NCBI GenBank assembly: GCA_016201205.1
Contig: JACQDF010000160.1
Span: 1-44,534 of the forward strand
DNA: 44,534 nucleotides
Source of the DNA: Acidobacteriota bacterium
GTDB lineage: Bacteria; Acidobacteriota; Terriglobia; Bryobacterales; Bryobacteraceae
Reading direction: 5' to 3'
This document shows positions 30,614-39,126 of the stretch, in pieces. The position numbers were made by a program, and so were the translations under genes. The notes under the pieces were generated by a model. That model saw only the letters and a list, made by a program, of their open reading frames with translations. It did no database searches and was not told the origin of the DNA. Within the stretch, counting starts at the first letter, position 1. Each line of letters starts with the position of its first letter.

Positions 30614-33316
30614 ATGCACCGGCCGGCCAGCACCGCCGAATACCCACTCTGGAGCGTCAACGACGCTGACCCGTCCAAGCGTGGTTTCGTGATTCCGGCA
30701 AGCTACATCGATCCGCTGGCCAGGCGCATCCTCGAGGATGTCCCGCTGCCCAACATGCCCTTCGACCCGCAAGGCCGCAACTACTTCGGCGCCCGCGGCG
30801 TCGATGGCACGGATCGCCGCTGGAATCTCAAGATCGATCACAATATCAACGCCAGAAACCGTCTTTCCGCCCGTTACAGCGGCGTTCCCCTCTTTTCCGA
30901 CCGCTACCGGGTCCAGAAGAACAACCTCTTCATGAGCTACCCGTCGGACATCAGCAACACCAGGCAGATCACGCTCACCGACTCGCACACCTTTTCTCCC
31001 CGCATCGTGAATGAACTGCGCGCGGTCTATACCTTCGGAGATTACAGCCGCACGGCGCCGGGCGATATGGCCACCACCAACTATACGCGCGAGAAATTCG
31101 GCCTCCCCAACTCCACCACCTGGGGCTACCCGCAGTTCAACAGCGGCTTCGGCACTTATGGCCTGGATTCCGGTGTCGGCCTGGGCCAGTACATTGAGCA
31201 TCAATATCAGCTTTCCAACGACCTGACCATCATCAGCGGCAAGCACACGCTGAGCATGGGCGTGGACATGCGTCACCTGCTTCTGAACATCAAGTCTTCG
31301 GGGCTGCGGCAGGCTTGTTGCAGCATTTACGCGTGGGCGGCGGCCCAGACCAATTCGGGTAACAACAATACTCTCGGCGGAACCGGCGGCTGGCAGTTTG
31401 CTTCTTTTCTGCTCGGTGTGCCCAACAGCATCGACACACGCAGCATCCTCATTCCGTACTATTACCGCTGGAAAGTTGGTGCGGCTTACTTCCAGGACGA
31501 TATCAGGCTCACCCGAAATCTCACCTTGAATCTCGGCCTGCGCTGGCAGTACAACAGCCCTCGCGGCGAGAAGTTCAACCGCCAGGCCACGCTCGATCTC
31601 GACGACCCCATCGAGATCCACGACGCCGCCGGCAACGTTCGCAGCATCACCTTCAATTATCTGTACAGCGGCTTCAACGGGCGGTCCATCTATCTGGAGC
31701 CGGCTCACCGGCGCAATCTCGAGCCGCGCTTCGGTTTTGCCTGGGCGCCCAAGTGGGGACCGTTCAGCAGGCGCTTGTTCGTGGTGCGCGGCGGATACGG
31801 CATCAGCCACCCTGGCACGACTGGCCGCGGCCGCGATCCGATTCCCGACTTCGGCGCCGGCGCCAGCGGCAGCTTCGGATACACACGCTTCCAGTCCGGC
31901 GCCAATCCCGCGCGAACGCAGTCCGAAAATCCGCAGTACCTCCTCTCGATCGGCCGCAACCGCCCGGTGCTCATCTCGGAGCCGGGCGTGCTGGACATTC
32001 CCGCGGACGGAAAAATGTGCCTGGCCTGCGCGACGCGCCGCGACTCCCGGCTGCCTGCCGGCTCGCTGGTGTTGTTCGCCCAGGACGCCAAAACACAGTA
32101 CGTGCAGACGTGGAACCTCACCACTCAAATGGAAATGCCGTACCATAGCGTGCTGACGCTGAGCTATCTGGGCACAAAAGGAACCCACCTCTACTCGCCG
32201 ATGCTCGGAATCAACTATCCGGACCGTGAAGAATACGAGTTGCTGCTCGAGGAAGGCGGCGACCCCAACGAGCTGGTGCCGGATCCGTTCGGGCGAGTCG
32301 ATGCAGCCGGAAATCCCGTGCTCATCCCCCAGGTGAACCTGTTGCGCCCCTATCCCACCGCGGGCGATATTAACATCGCCGGCATCACCAACAGCAACTC
32401 GATCTACCACGCGATGACCGCTTCGGTCGACCGGCGGTTCTCGAAAGGCCTCTTCTTCCGCGCCAATTACACCTGGGGCAAATCGATCGACACCAGCTCG
32501 GACGGCGCGCTCAACGGCCCGACGCTTTTCCTGTGGGGCAATACCCGGGTACAGGACGCGCACAATCTGAAAGCCAACCGCTCGGTCTCGAACTTCGACA
32601 CCCGCCACCGCGTCAACATCGCCGGCACTTACGAGCTGCCCATTGGCAAGCGCCACCGGTTCTTGAGCGAGCCGAACAGAGTGCTGGGAACGATCCTCAG
32701 CAACTGGTCCGTGAACGGGACCAGCAGCATCGCCGGCGGCACCCCATTCTCCATCTATCTGGGCGATGCCAACGGCATCCCGGGCGGCGTGGCCGGCAAC
32801 GAGCGGATTCGTCCGGACATCGTTCCGGGTGTGCCGCTGGTGAATCCGCGCTGGTCCAAAAACGTCGCGAACGATGTGCCTTACTTCAATCCGGAAGCAT
32901 TCGCGCGTCCCAAGTTCGGCCACACCGGAAACGCACCCCGCACGCTCGACTGGGCGCGCAATCCATGGCGGCAGACGTTCAACGCCTCGATCTTCCGCGA
33001 ATTCTTCCCCTTTGAGAACCGCCGCCGCTATTTTCAATTTCGGCTCGAGGCCTATAACGTTCTGAATCACGCCACCTTCGTCACCACGGCCAACGAGACC
33101 TACAACCTGTTTGGGACCGGCGTTCCGGCCACTCGCAATGGTGTTCAGCTTGACGGCCCGGTTCCCTATCTGTGGAACCTGGGCGCCGGCAGCTTCCCGC
33201 TCGGTTCGCGGGAGGCGATTCTGGCTCAGAATTACAACCAGAACTTCGGTAAGCTGTGGCGCGACCGCAACGGACCAGGGCGAATCGTGCAGTTCGCCTT
33301 GAAGCTTTATTTCTGA
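30614..33316 (+). CDS. TonB-dependent receptor, 3' part (barrel), frame shifted from the 5' part
   Basis: 900 residues of 22-stranded barrel. The frame is open from about 30467 and reads RPLIYQQVRCVPTPQNCQQL before the first ATG at 30614, continuing the 5' part. The end QFALKLYF closes with the C-terminal Phe of outer-membrane proteins. The two parts together form a single Oar/SusC-like receptor with carboxypeptidase-regulatory-like domain, which would import or scavenge large substrates with TonB energy. A separate translation from 30614 would lack the leader and not reach the membrane. Stop at 33316 is 3 nt before the SBBP gene. Confidence 0.85.
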   Translation: MHRPASTAEYPLWSVNDADPSKRGFVIPASYIDPLARRILEDVPLPNMPFDPQGRNYFGARGVDGTDRRWNLKIDHNINARNRLSARYSGVPLFSDRYRVQKNNLFMSYPSDISNTRQITLTDSHTFSPRIVNELRAVYTFGDYSRTAPGDMATTNYTREKFGLPNSTTWGYPQFNSGFGTYGLDSGVGLGQYIEHQYQLSNDLTIISGKHTLSMGVDMRHLLLNIKSSGLRQACCSIYAWAAAQTNSGNNNTLGGTGGWQFASFLLGVPNSIDTRSILIPYYYRWKVGAAYFQDDIRLTRNLTLNLGLRWQYNSPRGEKFNRQATLDLDDPIEIHDAAGNVRSITFNYLYSGFNGRSIYLEPAHRRNLEPRFGFAWAPKWGPFSRRLFVVRGGYGISHPGTTGRGRDPIPDFGAGASGSFGYTRFQSGANPARTQSENPQYLLSIGRNRPVLISEPGVLDIPADGKMCLACATRRDSRLPAGSLVLFAQDAKTQYVQTWNLTTQMEMPYHSVLTLSYLGTKGTHLYSPMLGINYPDREEYELLLEEGGDPNELVPDPFGRVDAAGNPVLIPQVNLLRPYPTAGDINIAGITNSNSIYHAMTASVDRRFSKGLFFRANYTWGKSIDTSSDGALNGPTLFLWGNTRVQDAHNLKANRSVSNFDTRHRVNIAGTYELPIGKRHRFLSEPNRVLGTILSNWSVNGTSSIAGGTPFSIYLGDANGIPGGVAGNERIRPDIVPGVPLVNPRWSKNVANDVPYFNPEAFARPKFGHTGNAPRTLDWARNPWRQTFNASIFREFFPFENRRRYFQFRLEAYNVLNHATFVTTANETYNLFGTGVPATRNGVQLDGPVPYLWNLGAGSFPLGSREAILAQNYNQNFGKLWRDRNGPGRIVQFALKLYF

Positions 33317-33319
33317 TTC

Positions 33320-35263
33320 ATGCGACGCGCGCTCCCAGTCCTGATATTCGCCTGGACGGCGCAGGCTGCCTTCGAGCCGGCGCCCGGGGGCGGCTTCCTG
33401 GCCCGCGGGGCGCGCTATCTGGCGGAAGTGCGATCCACCGGATTCCACGTGAACGCTCCCGCCGGCCAATACGCTCTGCAATTCGCGGGAGCTGCGCCAG
33501 TGAGCTGCGCGGGCGAAGATGCGCTGGCCGCGCGCAGCAGCTACCTGCTCGGAAGAGATCCCGCACGCTGGCGCACTCGAGTGCCCCAATTCTCCCGAGT
33601 CCGCTGCCCGCAAGCGTATCCCGGCATCGATATCGTGTATTACTTCACGTGCGAGGGGCTGCTCGAATTCGACCTCGACATCGCTCCCGGCGCGGACGCT
33701 GCGCGGGTGATTCTGCACGCTCCTGAACCATCGCGCGGCTTTCGCCTTCGCAAGCCGGTCGCGTGGATCGAAGCCACCCGCGCCGCCGTCGAAGCCCGTT
33801 TCGTTCCGCTTGGCCACGATCTCTACCAGTTGCGCACCGGCGGCTACGACCGCTCGCGGCGCCTCACGGTCGATCCTGTGCTCGGGTACTCGACCTACCT
33901 CGGAGGCACGGGCGGGGCGAGCGGCGAGGCGATCACCACGGACCGCGAAGGCAATGTGTATGTCGCCGGGACGGCCAGCTCCACCACGTTCCCGACGGTC
34001 GAAGCCATGCAGCCCTTTTTTGCGGGCAGCAACGATATCTTCGTCTCGAAGTTCGATTCGACGGGCCAGCGGCTGATTTTTTCCACTTACATCGGAAGCT
34101 GGGGCGACGACCGCGCTTTGTCGATCAAGGTGGACGCCGCCGGCCGCATCTACGTCGCCGGATACACAACCAGCGTCGACTTTCCGGTGAAGAACGCCGT
34201 GCAGGAGAAATTCGCCGGCGGCAGCATGGCCAACGGCGGCGACGCGATCGTTTTCGCTCTCGATCCGAGCGGCGCCTCGCTGCTGTTCTCGACCTACCTT
34301 GGCGGCACGCTGGACGACTACGCGCGCAGCCTCGCCATCGATAAGGATGGCGCCATCTGGGTGGCCGGCTCGACCATCTCCCAGGATTTCCCGCTCGAGA
34401 AGCCGTTACAGGATACTTACGGCGGCGGCACACGCGACGCTTTCGTCTTCAAGCTCGCGCCCATGGGCGAAAAGCTGCTCTTTTCGACGTATCTGGGCAG
34501 CGGCGGCGTCGATGAATTCTTCTCCGTGGCCGCCGGCAGTGATGGCAGCGCCTGTTTGGTAGGAACGACGACCTCGACGGATCTGGCGGTGGTCGAGCCC
34601 TTTCAGCCCCGCAACGCCGGCGGCGCGCGTGACGTGCTGATCGCCAAGATCAGAGCCGACTTGACGGGCTGGGGATTCCTCACGTACTTAGGCGGCGCCG
34701 CAGATGACTTCGGACGCACCGTGGCGCTGGACGCCGAGGACAATCTTTACATCACCGGATACACGACATCCGGCGCCTTTCCGCGTCAAAGAGCGTTCCA
34801 GAACGCGTACGGCACAAACCGCGACGCTTTTCTCACCAAGATGACCCCGGACGGGCGCGAGCTGGTTTACTCGACGTACCTTGGCCACAACAGCACGGAA
34901 GAAGGATGGGCAGTCGCCGTCACAGCGCAGGGTGAAGCGATCGTCACCGGCCACACGCAATCCATGGCGTTTCCCACCGTCGAGCCGGTTCAAGCGGGGA
35001 TCGGCAGCGCTTGCTCGCGGCAGCCGTGCACGGCGGACTTGTTTGTGGCGCGCTTCACGGCGGACGGCTCGGCGCTGGCGTTCTCGACTTACTTGGGTGG
35101 AACCGGCGCCGAGCAGCCGCGGGCAATTGCCGTGGCGCCGGACGGGTCGGCGTGGATCACCGGCTACACCGCTTCTCAGAACTTCCCGATGGTGGATGCG
35201 CTGTTCCCGAGGCACACGGGCGGCGGGGCGAACATCGCATTTGTGGCCAAGATCGCGTTTTAG
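33320..35263 (+). CDS. SBBP-repeat beta-propeller secreted protein
   Basis: A 647-aa exported protein (leader RRALPVLIFAWTAQA). The N-terminal part, about 25-185, is an Ig-like/DUF7948-type domain (QAYPGIDIVYYFT). From residue 190 to the end eight SBBP repeats follow, each with a strand such as YSTYLGG, FSTYIGS or FLTYLGG and then a GNVYVAG-like turn, giving an eight-bladed propeller. No catalytic motif is visible. It follows the TonB-dependent receptor by 3 nt in the same direction and probably acts with it at the surface, as a ligand-binding partner; this is inferred from position. Confidence 0.9.
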   Translation: MRRALPVLIFAWTAQAAFEPAPGGGFLARGARYLAEVRSTGFHVNAPAGQYALQFAGAAPVSCAGEDALAARSSYLLGRDPARWRTRVPQFSRVRCPQAYPGIDIVYYFTCEGLLEFDLDIAPGADAARVILHAPEPSRGFRLRKPVAWIEATRAAVEARFVPLGHDLYQLRTGGYDRSRRLTVDPVLGYSTYLGGTGGASGEAITTDREGNVYVAGTASSTTFPTVEAMQPFFAGSNDIFVSKFDSTGQRLIFSTYIGSWGDDRALSIKVDAAGRIYVAGYTTSVDFPVKNAVQEKFAGGSMANGGDAIVFALDPSGASLLFSTYLGGTLDDYARSLAIDKDGAIWVAGSTISQDFPLEKPLQDTYGGGTRDAFVFKLAPMGEKLLFSTYLGSGGVDEFFSVAAGSDGSACLVGTTTSTDLAVVEPFQPRNAGGARDVLIAKIRADLTGWGFLTYLGGAADDFGRTVALDAEDNLYITGYTTSGAFPRQRAFQNAYGTNRDAFLTKMTPDGRELVYSTYLGHNSTEEGWAVAVTAQGEAIVTGHTQSMAFPTVEPVQAGIGSACSRQPCTADLFVARFTADGSALAFSTYLGGTGAEQPRAIAVAPDGSAWITGYTASQNFPMVDALFPRHTGGGANIAFVAKIAF

Positions 35264-35282
35264 CACGGACCCGCACGGACCC
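35263..35282 (+). repeat. Tandem 10-base repeat
   Basis: GCACGGACCC twice in a row, at 35263-35272 and 35273-35282, directly after the SBBP gene. Most likely a slippage product. Confidence 0.6.
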
Positions 35283-35316
35283 GCAAACTTCAGATCTGTT
35301 CGCGGAGGCTTGGAGA

Positions 35317-35335
35317 TATACTAACCAGGGAGGAG
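35317..35335 (+). promoter_or_regulatory. -10 and ribosome site of the Tat-exported oxidoreductase
   Basis: TATACT (35317-35322) and GGAGGAG (about 35329-35335), followed by the ATG at 35340. A clear -35 is absent. Confidence 0.5.
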
Positions 35336-35339
35336 AAGG

Positions 35340-36647
35340 ATGAACAAACAACTCGTCTCCAGGCGGCAACTCCTGACCACGGCGGCCACAGCCGGCGCCG
35401 CAGTCGCAGCCCCGCTGATTATTCCTGCGTCCGCGCTGGGCCGGGGCGGCGCCGCGCCGCCCAGCGACCGGGTCACATTGGCCGGTCTAGGGATTGGCAA
35501 CCGTGGCGCACGCGACCTGGACTCCTTCCTGGCACAGCCGGACGTTCAGTTCCTGGCGATCTGCGATGTGAGGAACGAGCGCCGCGAGGCCATCAAGAGC
35601 GTGGCTGACAAGAAGTACGGCAACCGCGATTGCGTCATGCTCAGCGACCAGCACGAGCTGTGGGCGCGCAAGGACATCGACGCCGTGCTCATCGCCACCG
35701 GGGACCGCTGGCACGCTCCGCTTTCGATCCTGACGGCCAGGTCGGGCAAGGACGTCTACTGCGAGAAGCCCTGCTCGATGACCATTGCCGAAAGCCGGGC
35801 GCTCGCCGATACCTTCCAGCAGCTTGGCCGCATTTATCAGGCTGGCACGCAACGCCGCAATGGAGCCAACTTCGTGCGCGCCGTCGAGCTGGCGCGCAGC
35901 GGGAAGCTGGGCAGGCTGCGCACTTTGCACGCCGAGGCCGGTCCCGGAGACCGCTGGCCACCGGCCACCAGCCACGACTGGCTGCCGGCCGAGCCCGAGC
36001 CGCCCAAACAGGTGGTCGACTGGGACCGCTGGCTTGGGCCGAGTCCCTGGCGGCCCTACAACTCCCAATACATCCAGGGCCGCTGGCGTGGCTATTTCGA
36101 TTTCCACGGCGGTGGAATCCTCGAGTGGGGCTCACACACCGTGGACCTCTGCCAGTGGGCGGGCGACGCCGATGAGACCACGCCCATCGAATACGAGCCC
36201 CAGGGCATGGGCGCAAACACCCCTTACTCGATCTACTGCCGCTATGCCAACGGCCTCCGTCTCGTGATGCGAGACAAGGGCTTCCTGGGTTTGGGAAGCT
36301 GCCACATTCGATTCGAAGGCGACGCCGGGTGGGTTGAAACGGCCGACGGCGGCAAGATCGAGGTGTCGGAGAATCTGCGCGGCGAGCGTCTGGACGTTTC
36401 GCCGGACGACGCCCGTCAGGCCACGACGAATCACGTCCGGAACTTCGTCGACTGTGTCAAATCCCGAAAGCAGCCCCGGTCGAACGCCTTGGCCGCCTGT
36501 CAGACCCATATCGCTTGCCATTCCGCCTACATTGCGTTTCAGCTCGGCCGTAAGCTGACGTTCGATCCGGCGACGGATTCCTTTGCAGGCAGTGAGGAAG
36601 CCAACCGCATGCGATCACGAGCCATGAGGGCGCCTTGGCGGCTTTAG
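35340..36647 (+). CDS. Gfo/Idh/MocA-family oxidoreductase with Tat leader (1)
   Basis: A 435-aa NAD(P)-dependent oxidoreductase. The Tat motif is SRRQLLTTAATAGAAVAAP. The Rossmann start is VTLAGLGIGNRGARDL, with DVYCEKPCSMTIAE containing the EKP substrate-binding motif. The family oxidises or epimerises sugars and inositols. The export of a cofactor-binding enzyme folded with its cofactor is the classic use of Tat (as in Zymomonas glucose-fructose oxidoreductase). It is followed 14 nt later by a HEAT-repeat protein. Substrate unknown. Confidence 0.9.
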   Translation: MNKQLVSRRQLLTTAATAGAAVAAPLIIPASALGRGGAAPPSDRVTLAGLGIGNRGARDLDSFLAQPDVQFLAICDVRNERREAIKSVADKKYGNRDCVMLSDQHELWARKDIDAVLIATGDRWHAPLSILTARSGKDVYCEKPCSMTIAESRALADTFQQLGRIYQAGTQRRNGANFVRAVELARSGKLGRLRTLHAEAGPGDRWPPATSHDWLPAEPEPPKQVVDWDRWLGPSPWRPYNSQYIQGRWRGYFDFHGGGILEWGSHTVDLCQWAGDADETTPIEYEPQGMGANTPYSIYCRYANGLRLVMRDKGFLGLGSCHIRFEGDAGWVETADGGKIEVSENLRGERLDVSPDDARQATTNHVRNFVDCVKSRKQPRSNALAACQTHIACHSAYIAFQLGRKLTFDPATDSFAGSEEANRMRSRAMRAPWRL

Positions 36648-36661
36648 GAAGGAGATTCAAG

Positions 36662-37144
36662 ATGGCACAGCAACCTGCGCCGGAGACGGCAAAGCCGAAG
36701 CCCGAGCGCGCAGTCATCGCGCCGATGGCTGACGAGAAATACGGGAGTCCGGCGCAAATGATGGCGCTGCCGCCGCCCAAACTCATCGCGATTCTCAAGG
36801 ATCCGAATGCGTCCGTGTACGCCAAAGCCAAGGCCTGCCAGCAACTCGCTGTGGTTGGGGACAAGGCCGCCGTGCCGGCGCTGGCGGCGCTGCTGGCGGA
36901 CCCGCGGCTGTCGCATTACGCGCGGTTCGGTTTGGAGCCGATTCCCGATCCCTCGGTGGATGAGGCTCTGCGGGCGGCGCTGGGAAGGGTGAAGGGAGGG
37001 CTGCTGGTGGGCGTCATCAACTCGATCGGGCATCGCAAAGACACCAAGACGCTCAACGCACTGGCGAAGCTCCAGCATGACGCGGACAGCGAAGTCGCCA
37101 CGGCGGCTGTCGCCGCGCTGGCACGGCTCCGGCCCCCTCTGTGA
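36662..37144 (+). CDS. HEAT-repeat protein
   Basis: A 160-aa protein with no leader. The start at 36662 follows AGGAAGGAG, 7 nt before the ATG. After a flexible, Pro/Lys-rich N-terminus (QQPAPETAKPKPERA) helical pairs repeat: LIAILKDPNASVYAKAKACQQ, AVPALAALLADPRLSHYARF, and LNALAKLQHDADSEVATAA. These are HEAT-type armadillo helices, which form a curved protein-binding surface. It stands between two Gfo/Idh/MocA genes, 14 nt after the first. A role as a scaffold or partner of the first is a guess. Confidence 0.75.
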   Translation: MAQQPAPETAKPKPERAVIAPMADEKYGSPAQMMALPPPKLIAILKDPNASVYAKAKACQQLAVVGDKAAVPALAALLADPRLSHYARFGLEPIPDPSVDEALRAALGRVKGGLLVGVINSIGHRKDTKTLNALAKLQHDADSEVATAAVAALARLRPPL

Positions 37145-37167
37145 TGCTCCCTGGGACAGCAGTCCTG

Positions 37168-37176
37168 TGATAGGAT
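37168..37176 (+). promoter_or_regulatory. Extended -10 of the second Gfo/Idh/MocA gene (leaderless candidate)
   Basis: TGATAGGAT: TGn plus TAGGAT, ending 8 nt before the ATG at 37185. No Shine-Dalgarno. Confidence 0.4.
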
Positions 37177-37184
37177 CGAAACCC

Positions 37185-38267
37185 ATGAATCGCAGAATCT
37201 TCGGGGCCGCATTGGGCGCGGCCGCGACTCCAGCCGCCGGCAGGCAGATCCGCGTCGCGCTGCTCACCCACGCCGACGGCCCGCATCTGAGCGCCTACAT
37301 TCCTGCCCTGGCCGACACCCCGGAAGTCGCTGCGGTGGCCTTGTCGGACCCCGGCGGCAAGAACGTGGCTGCGGCTCGCAAGGCGCTCGGACCTCGCCTG
37401 AGCGCCGTGTACCAGAGCCCTGCCGAGCTGGTTCGCCAGGAAAAGGTGGATCTGGCGCTGGTCACCATGGAGGCAAAGCTGGCGCCGCCCGCGATCCACG
37501 CCGCTCTCGACGCCGGCTGCCATGTCATGGCCGAAAAACCGGCCTGCGTGCAACTCGCCGATTTCGAGGCGCTGGCGGCCAAGGCCAAGGCGCGCAACCG
37601 CCACCTGATGCTGGCGCTGGCCAATCGCGTCGATCCGCACTTCCTCGAGATGCTCCGCATCGTGCAGGGAGGACTCATCGGCAAGGTGTATGGCGTGGAA
37701 TTGCACATCATCGCGGATCAAACACGGCTCACCCGGCCCGCCTATCACAAGACGTGGGTGGCCCAGAAGGCTCGCGCCGGCGGCGGTCACCTGATCTGGC
37801 TGGGCATTCACTGGCTGGATCTGGCGATGTATCTCACGAAGTCGAAGATCCGGGAGGTGGCCGGATTCACCGGCAATGCCGGCGGGCAGCCGATCGACAC
37901 CGAAGACTCCGCCGCCGTCGCCATGCGGTTCGACAACGGCGCGCTGGGAACGATCACGTCCGGCTACTATCTGGACAAAGGCTACCACTCGATGATCAAG
38001 GTGTGGGGCTCTCACGGCTGGGCGGAGATGCGCAAGCACGGCGGGCCGGGCGTGGAGTGGTACTCGACCAGGGAAGCAGCGCCCATCATCCATCGCGTGA
38101 ACAAAGACAACGAACCCTCCGGCTACACGCCGTTCGTTCAGAAAGTTGTACGAGCCGCCGCCGGGTTGGAGCCGCCGCCGCTGACCACCGCGGACAGCCT
38201 GGAAGCGTTGAAGGTGGTCTTTGCCGCCTACCGTGCCGCTGAAACCGGACGGACCGTCGTGGTATAA
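37185..38267 (+). CDS. Gfo/Idh/MocA-family oxidoreductase with short RR leader (2)
   Basis: A 360-aa protein starting NRRIFGAALGAAATPAAG, a compact Tat-like leader. Rossmann part: IRVALLTHADGPHLSAYIP, and CHVMAEKPACVQLADFE with EKP. The middle segment LIWLGIHWLDLAMYL holds the catalytic-type His. It is shorter than its neighbours and its fold is closer to inositol/scyllo-inosose-type enzymes by layout, though substrate cannot be named. The ATG at 37185 is used because upstream codons lie in the HEAT gene. It is followed 9 nt later by an FAH gene. Confidence 0.88.
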   Translation: MNRRIFGAALGAAATPAAGRQIRVALLTHADGPHLSAYIPALADTPEVAAVALSDPGGKNVAAARKALGPRLSAVYQSPAELVRQEKVDLALVTMEAKLAPPAIHAALDAGCHVMAEKPACVQLADFEALAAKAKARNRHLMLALANRVDPHFLEMLRIVQGGLIGKVYGVELHIIADQTRLTRPAYHKTWVAQKARAGGGHLIWLGIHWLDLAMYLTKSKIREVAGFTGNAGGQPIDTEDSAAVAMRFDNGALGTITSGYYLDKGYHSMIKVWGSHGWAEMRKHGGPGVEWYSTREAAPIIHRVNKDNEPSGYTPFVQKVVRAAAGLEPPPLTTADSLEALKVVFAAYRAAETGRTVVV

Positions 38268-38268
38268 C
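38260..38268 (+). promoter_or_regulatory. Extended -10 of the FAH gene (leaderless candidate)
   Basis: TGGTATAAC ends 8 nt before the ATG at 38277 and overlaps the stop of the previous gene. TGAAAC at 38240-38245, 17 nt further up, may act as a -35. No Shine-Dalgarno. Confidence 0.4.
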
Positions 38269-38276
38269 TTGTCACC

Positions 38277-39119
38277 ATGGATCGACGTGAACTGTCCGCC
38301 GTATTCGCCGCTGCCGTCTTTATGCCCGCCGCCCAGGCTCAATCGAAAGGGACCAGGTATTGCCGCTTCCGCAGGGGTAACGTGACCGCGTTCGGGATCG
38401 TGGATGGAGATACGGTGCGCCAGTTGAGCGGCGACCTGTTCTCCAATCCCAGGGAGACCGGCGCGCGGCACAAGCTGAGCGAGGTGAAACTTCTCCATCC
38501 CATCGCCGCGCCGAGCAAGATCCTCGCGCTGGCGGGCAACTATCGCAGCCACCTCGGCGCCGCGGATCCACGCACCAATCCGGAGCCCTTCTACAAGCCG
38601 CCGAGCTGCCAGCAAAACCCGGAAGATCCGATCCTCATCCCGCCGGGCGCGAAGAACGTCCATTTCGAGGGCGAACTGGTGATCGTGATCGGCAGAAAGA
38701 CGACTCGCGTCAGCATGGCCGAGGCGAAGGATTGCATCTTCGGAGTCACCTGCGGCAACGACGTTTCCGAGCGCATCTGGCAGAACGATCCGAAGATCAA
38801 GGATGTGCAATGGTGGAGGGCCAAGGGCGCCGATACGTTCGGACCGACCGGACCGGTGATCGCGCGCGGAATCGAATACGGCAACCTTAAGATCCAGACC
38901 CGGCTCAACGGCAACGTGATGCAGGAAGACTCCACCTCGCACCTGGTGCATAACTGCGAAAGCGCCGTGAGTTTTGTCAGCCAGGCTGTCACTCTCTACC
39001 CTGGCGATCTGATCTTCACCGGCACGCCGGGGAAGACTTCGCCAATGAAGCCGGGCGATATCGTGGAAGTCGAGATCGAAGGAATCGGGGTTCTGCGCAA
39101 CACGGTTCAGGGGAGCTGA
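38277..39119 (+). CDS. Fumarylacetoacetate hydrolase-family protein with export leader
   Basis: A 280-aa FAH-fold protein, a family that includes hydrolases, decarboxylases and isomerases of 2-oxo acids, such as 2-keto-3-deoxy sugar acids. Metal-binding segments are HFEGELVIVIGR and CGNDVSER, and the glycine-rich ILALAGNYRSHLGA plus TGTPGKTSPMKPGD fit the family. The N-terminus DRRELSAVFAAAVFMPAAQAQ is a leader, Tat-like, and unusual for FAH proteins, which are mostly cytosolic. It follows the second Gfo/Idh/MocA gene by 9 nt and converges with the third. Confidence 0.88.
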   Translation: MDRRELSAVFAAAVFMPAAQAQSKGTRYCRFRRGNVTAFGIVDGDTVRQLSGDLFSNPRETGARHKLSEVKLLHPIAAPSKILALAGNYRSHLGAADPRTNPEPFYKPPSCQQNPEDPILIPPGAKNVHFEGELVIVIGRKTTRVSMAEAKDCIFGVTCGNDVSERIWQNDPKIKDVQWWRAKGADTFGPTGPVIARGIEYGNLKIQTRLNGNVMQEDSTSHLVHNCESAVSFVSQAVTLYPGDLIFTGTPGKTSPMKPGDIVEVEIEGIGVLRNTVQGS

Positions 39120-39126
39120 ACCTTAG

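Noticed and set aside
30476..33817. 1113-residue open frame on minus under the receptor
   Set aside because: Antisense to a barrel with known motifs; composition is unlike real proteins of this window.
35263..35282. Two-copy 10-base repeat as an array or attachment site
   Set aside because: Only two copies with no integrase nearby; fits slippage.
37053..38951. 632-residue minus frame over the second oxidoreductase and FAH genes
   Set aside because: Antisense shadow; both sense genes carry family motifs.
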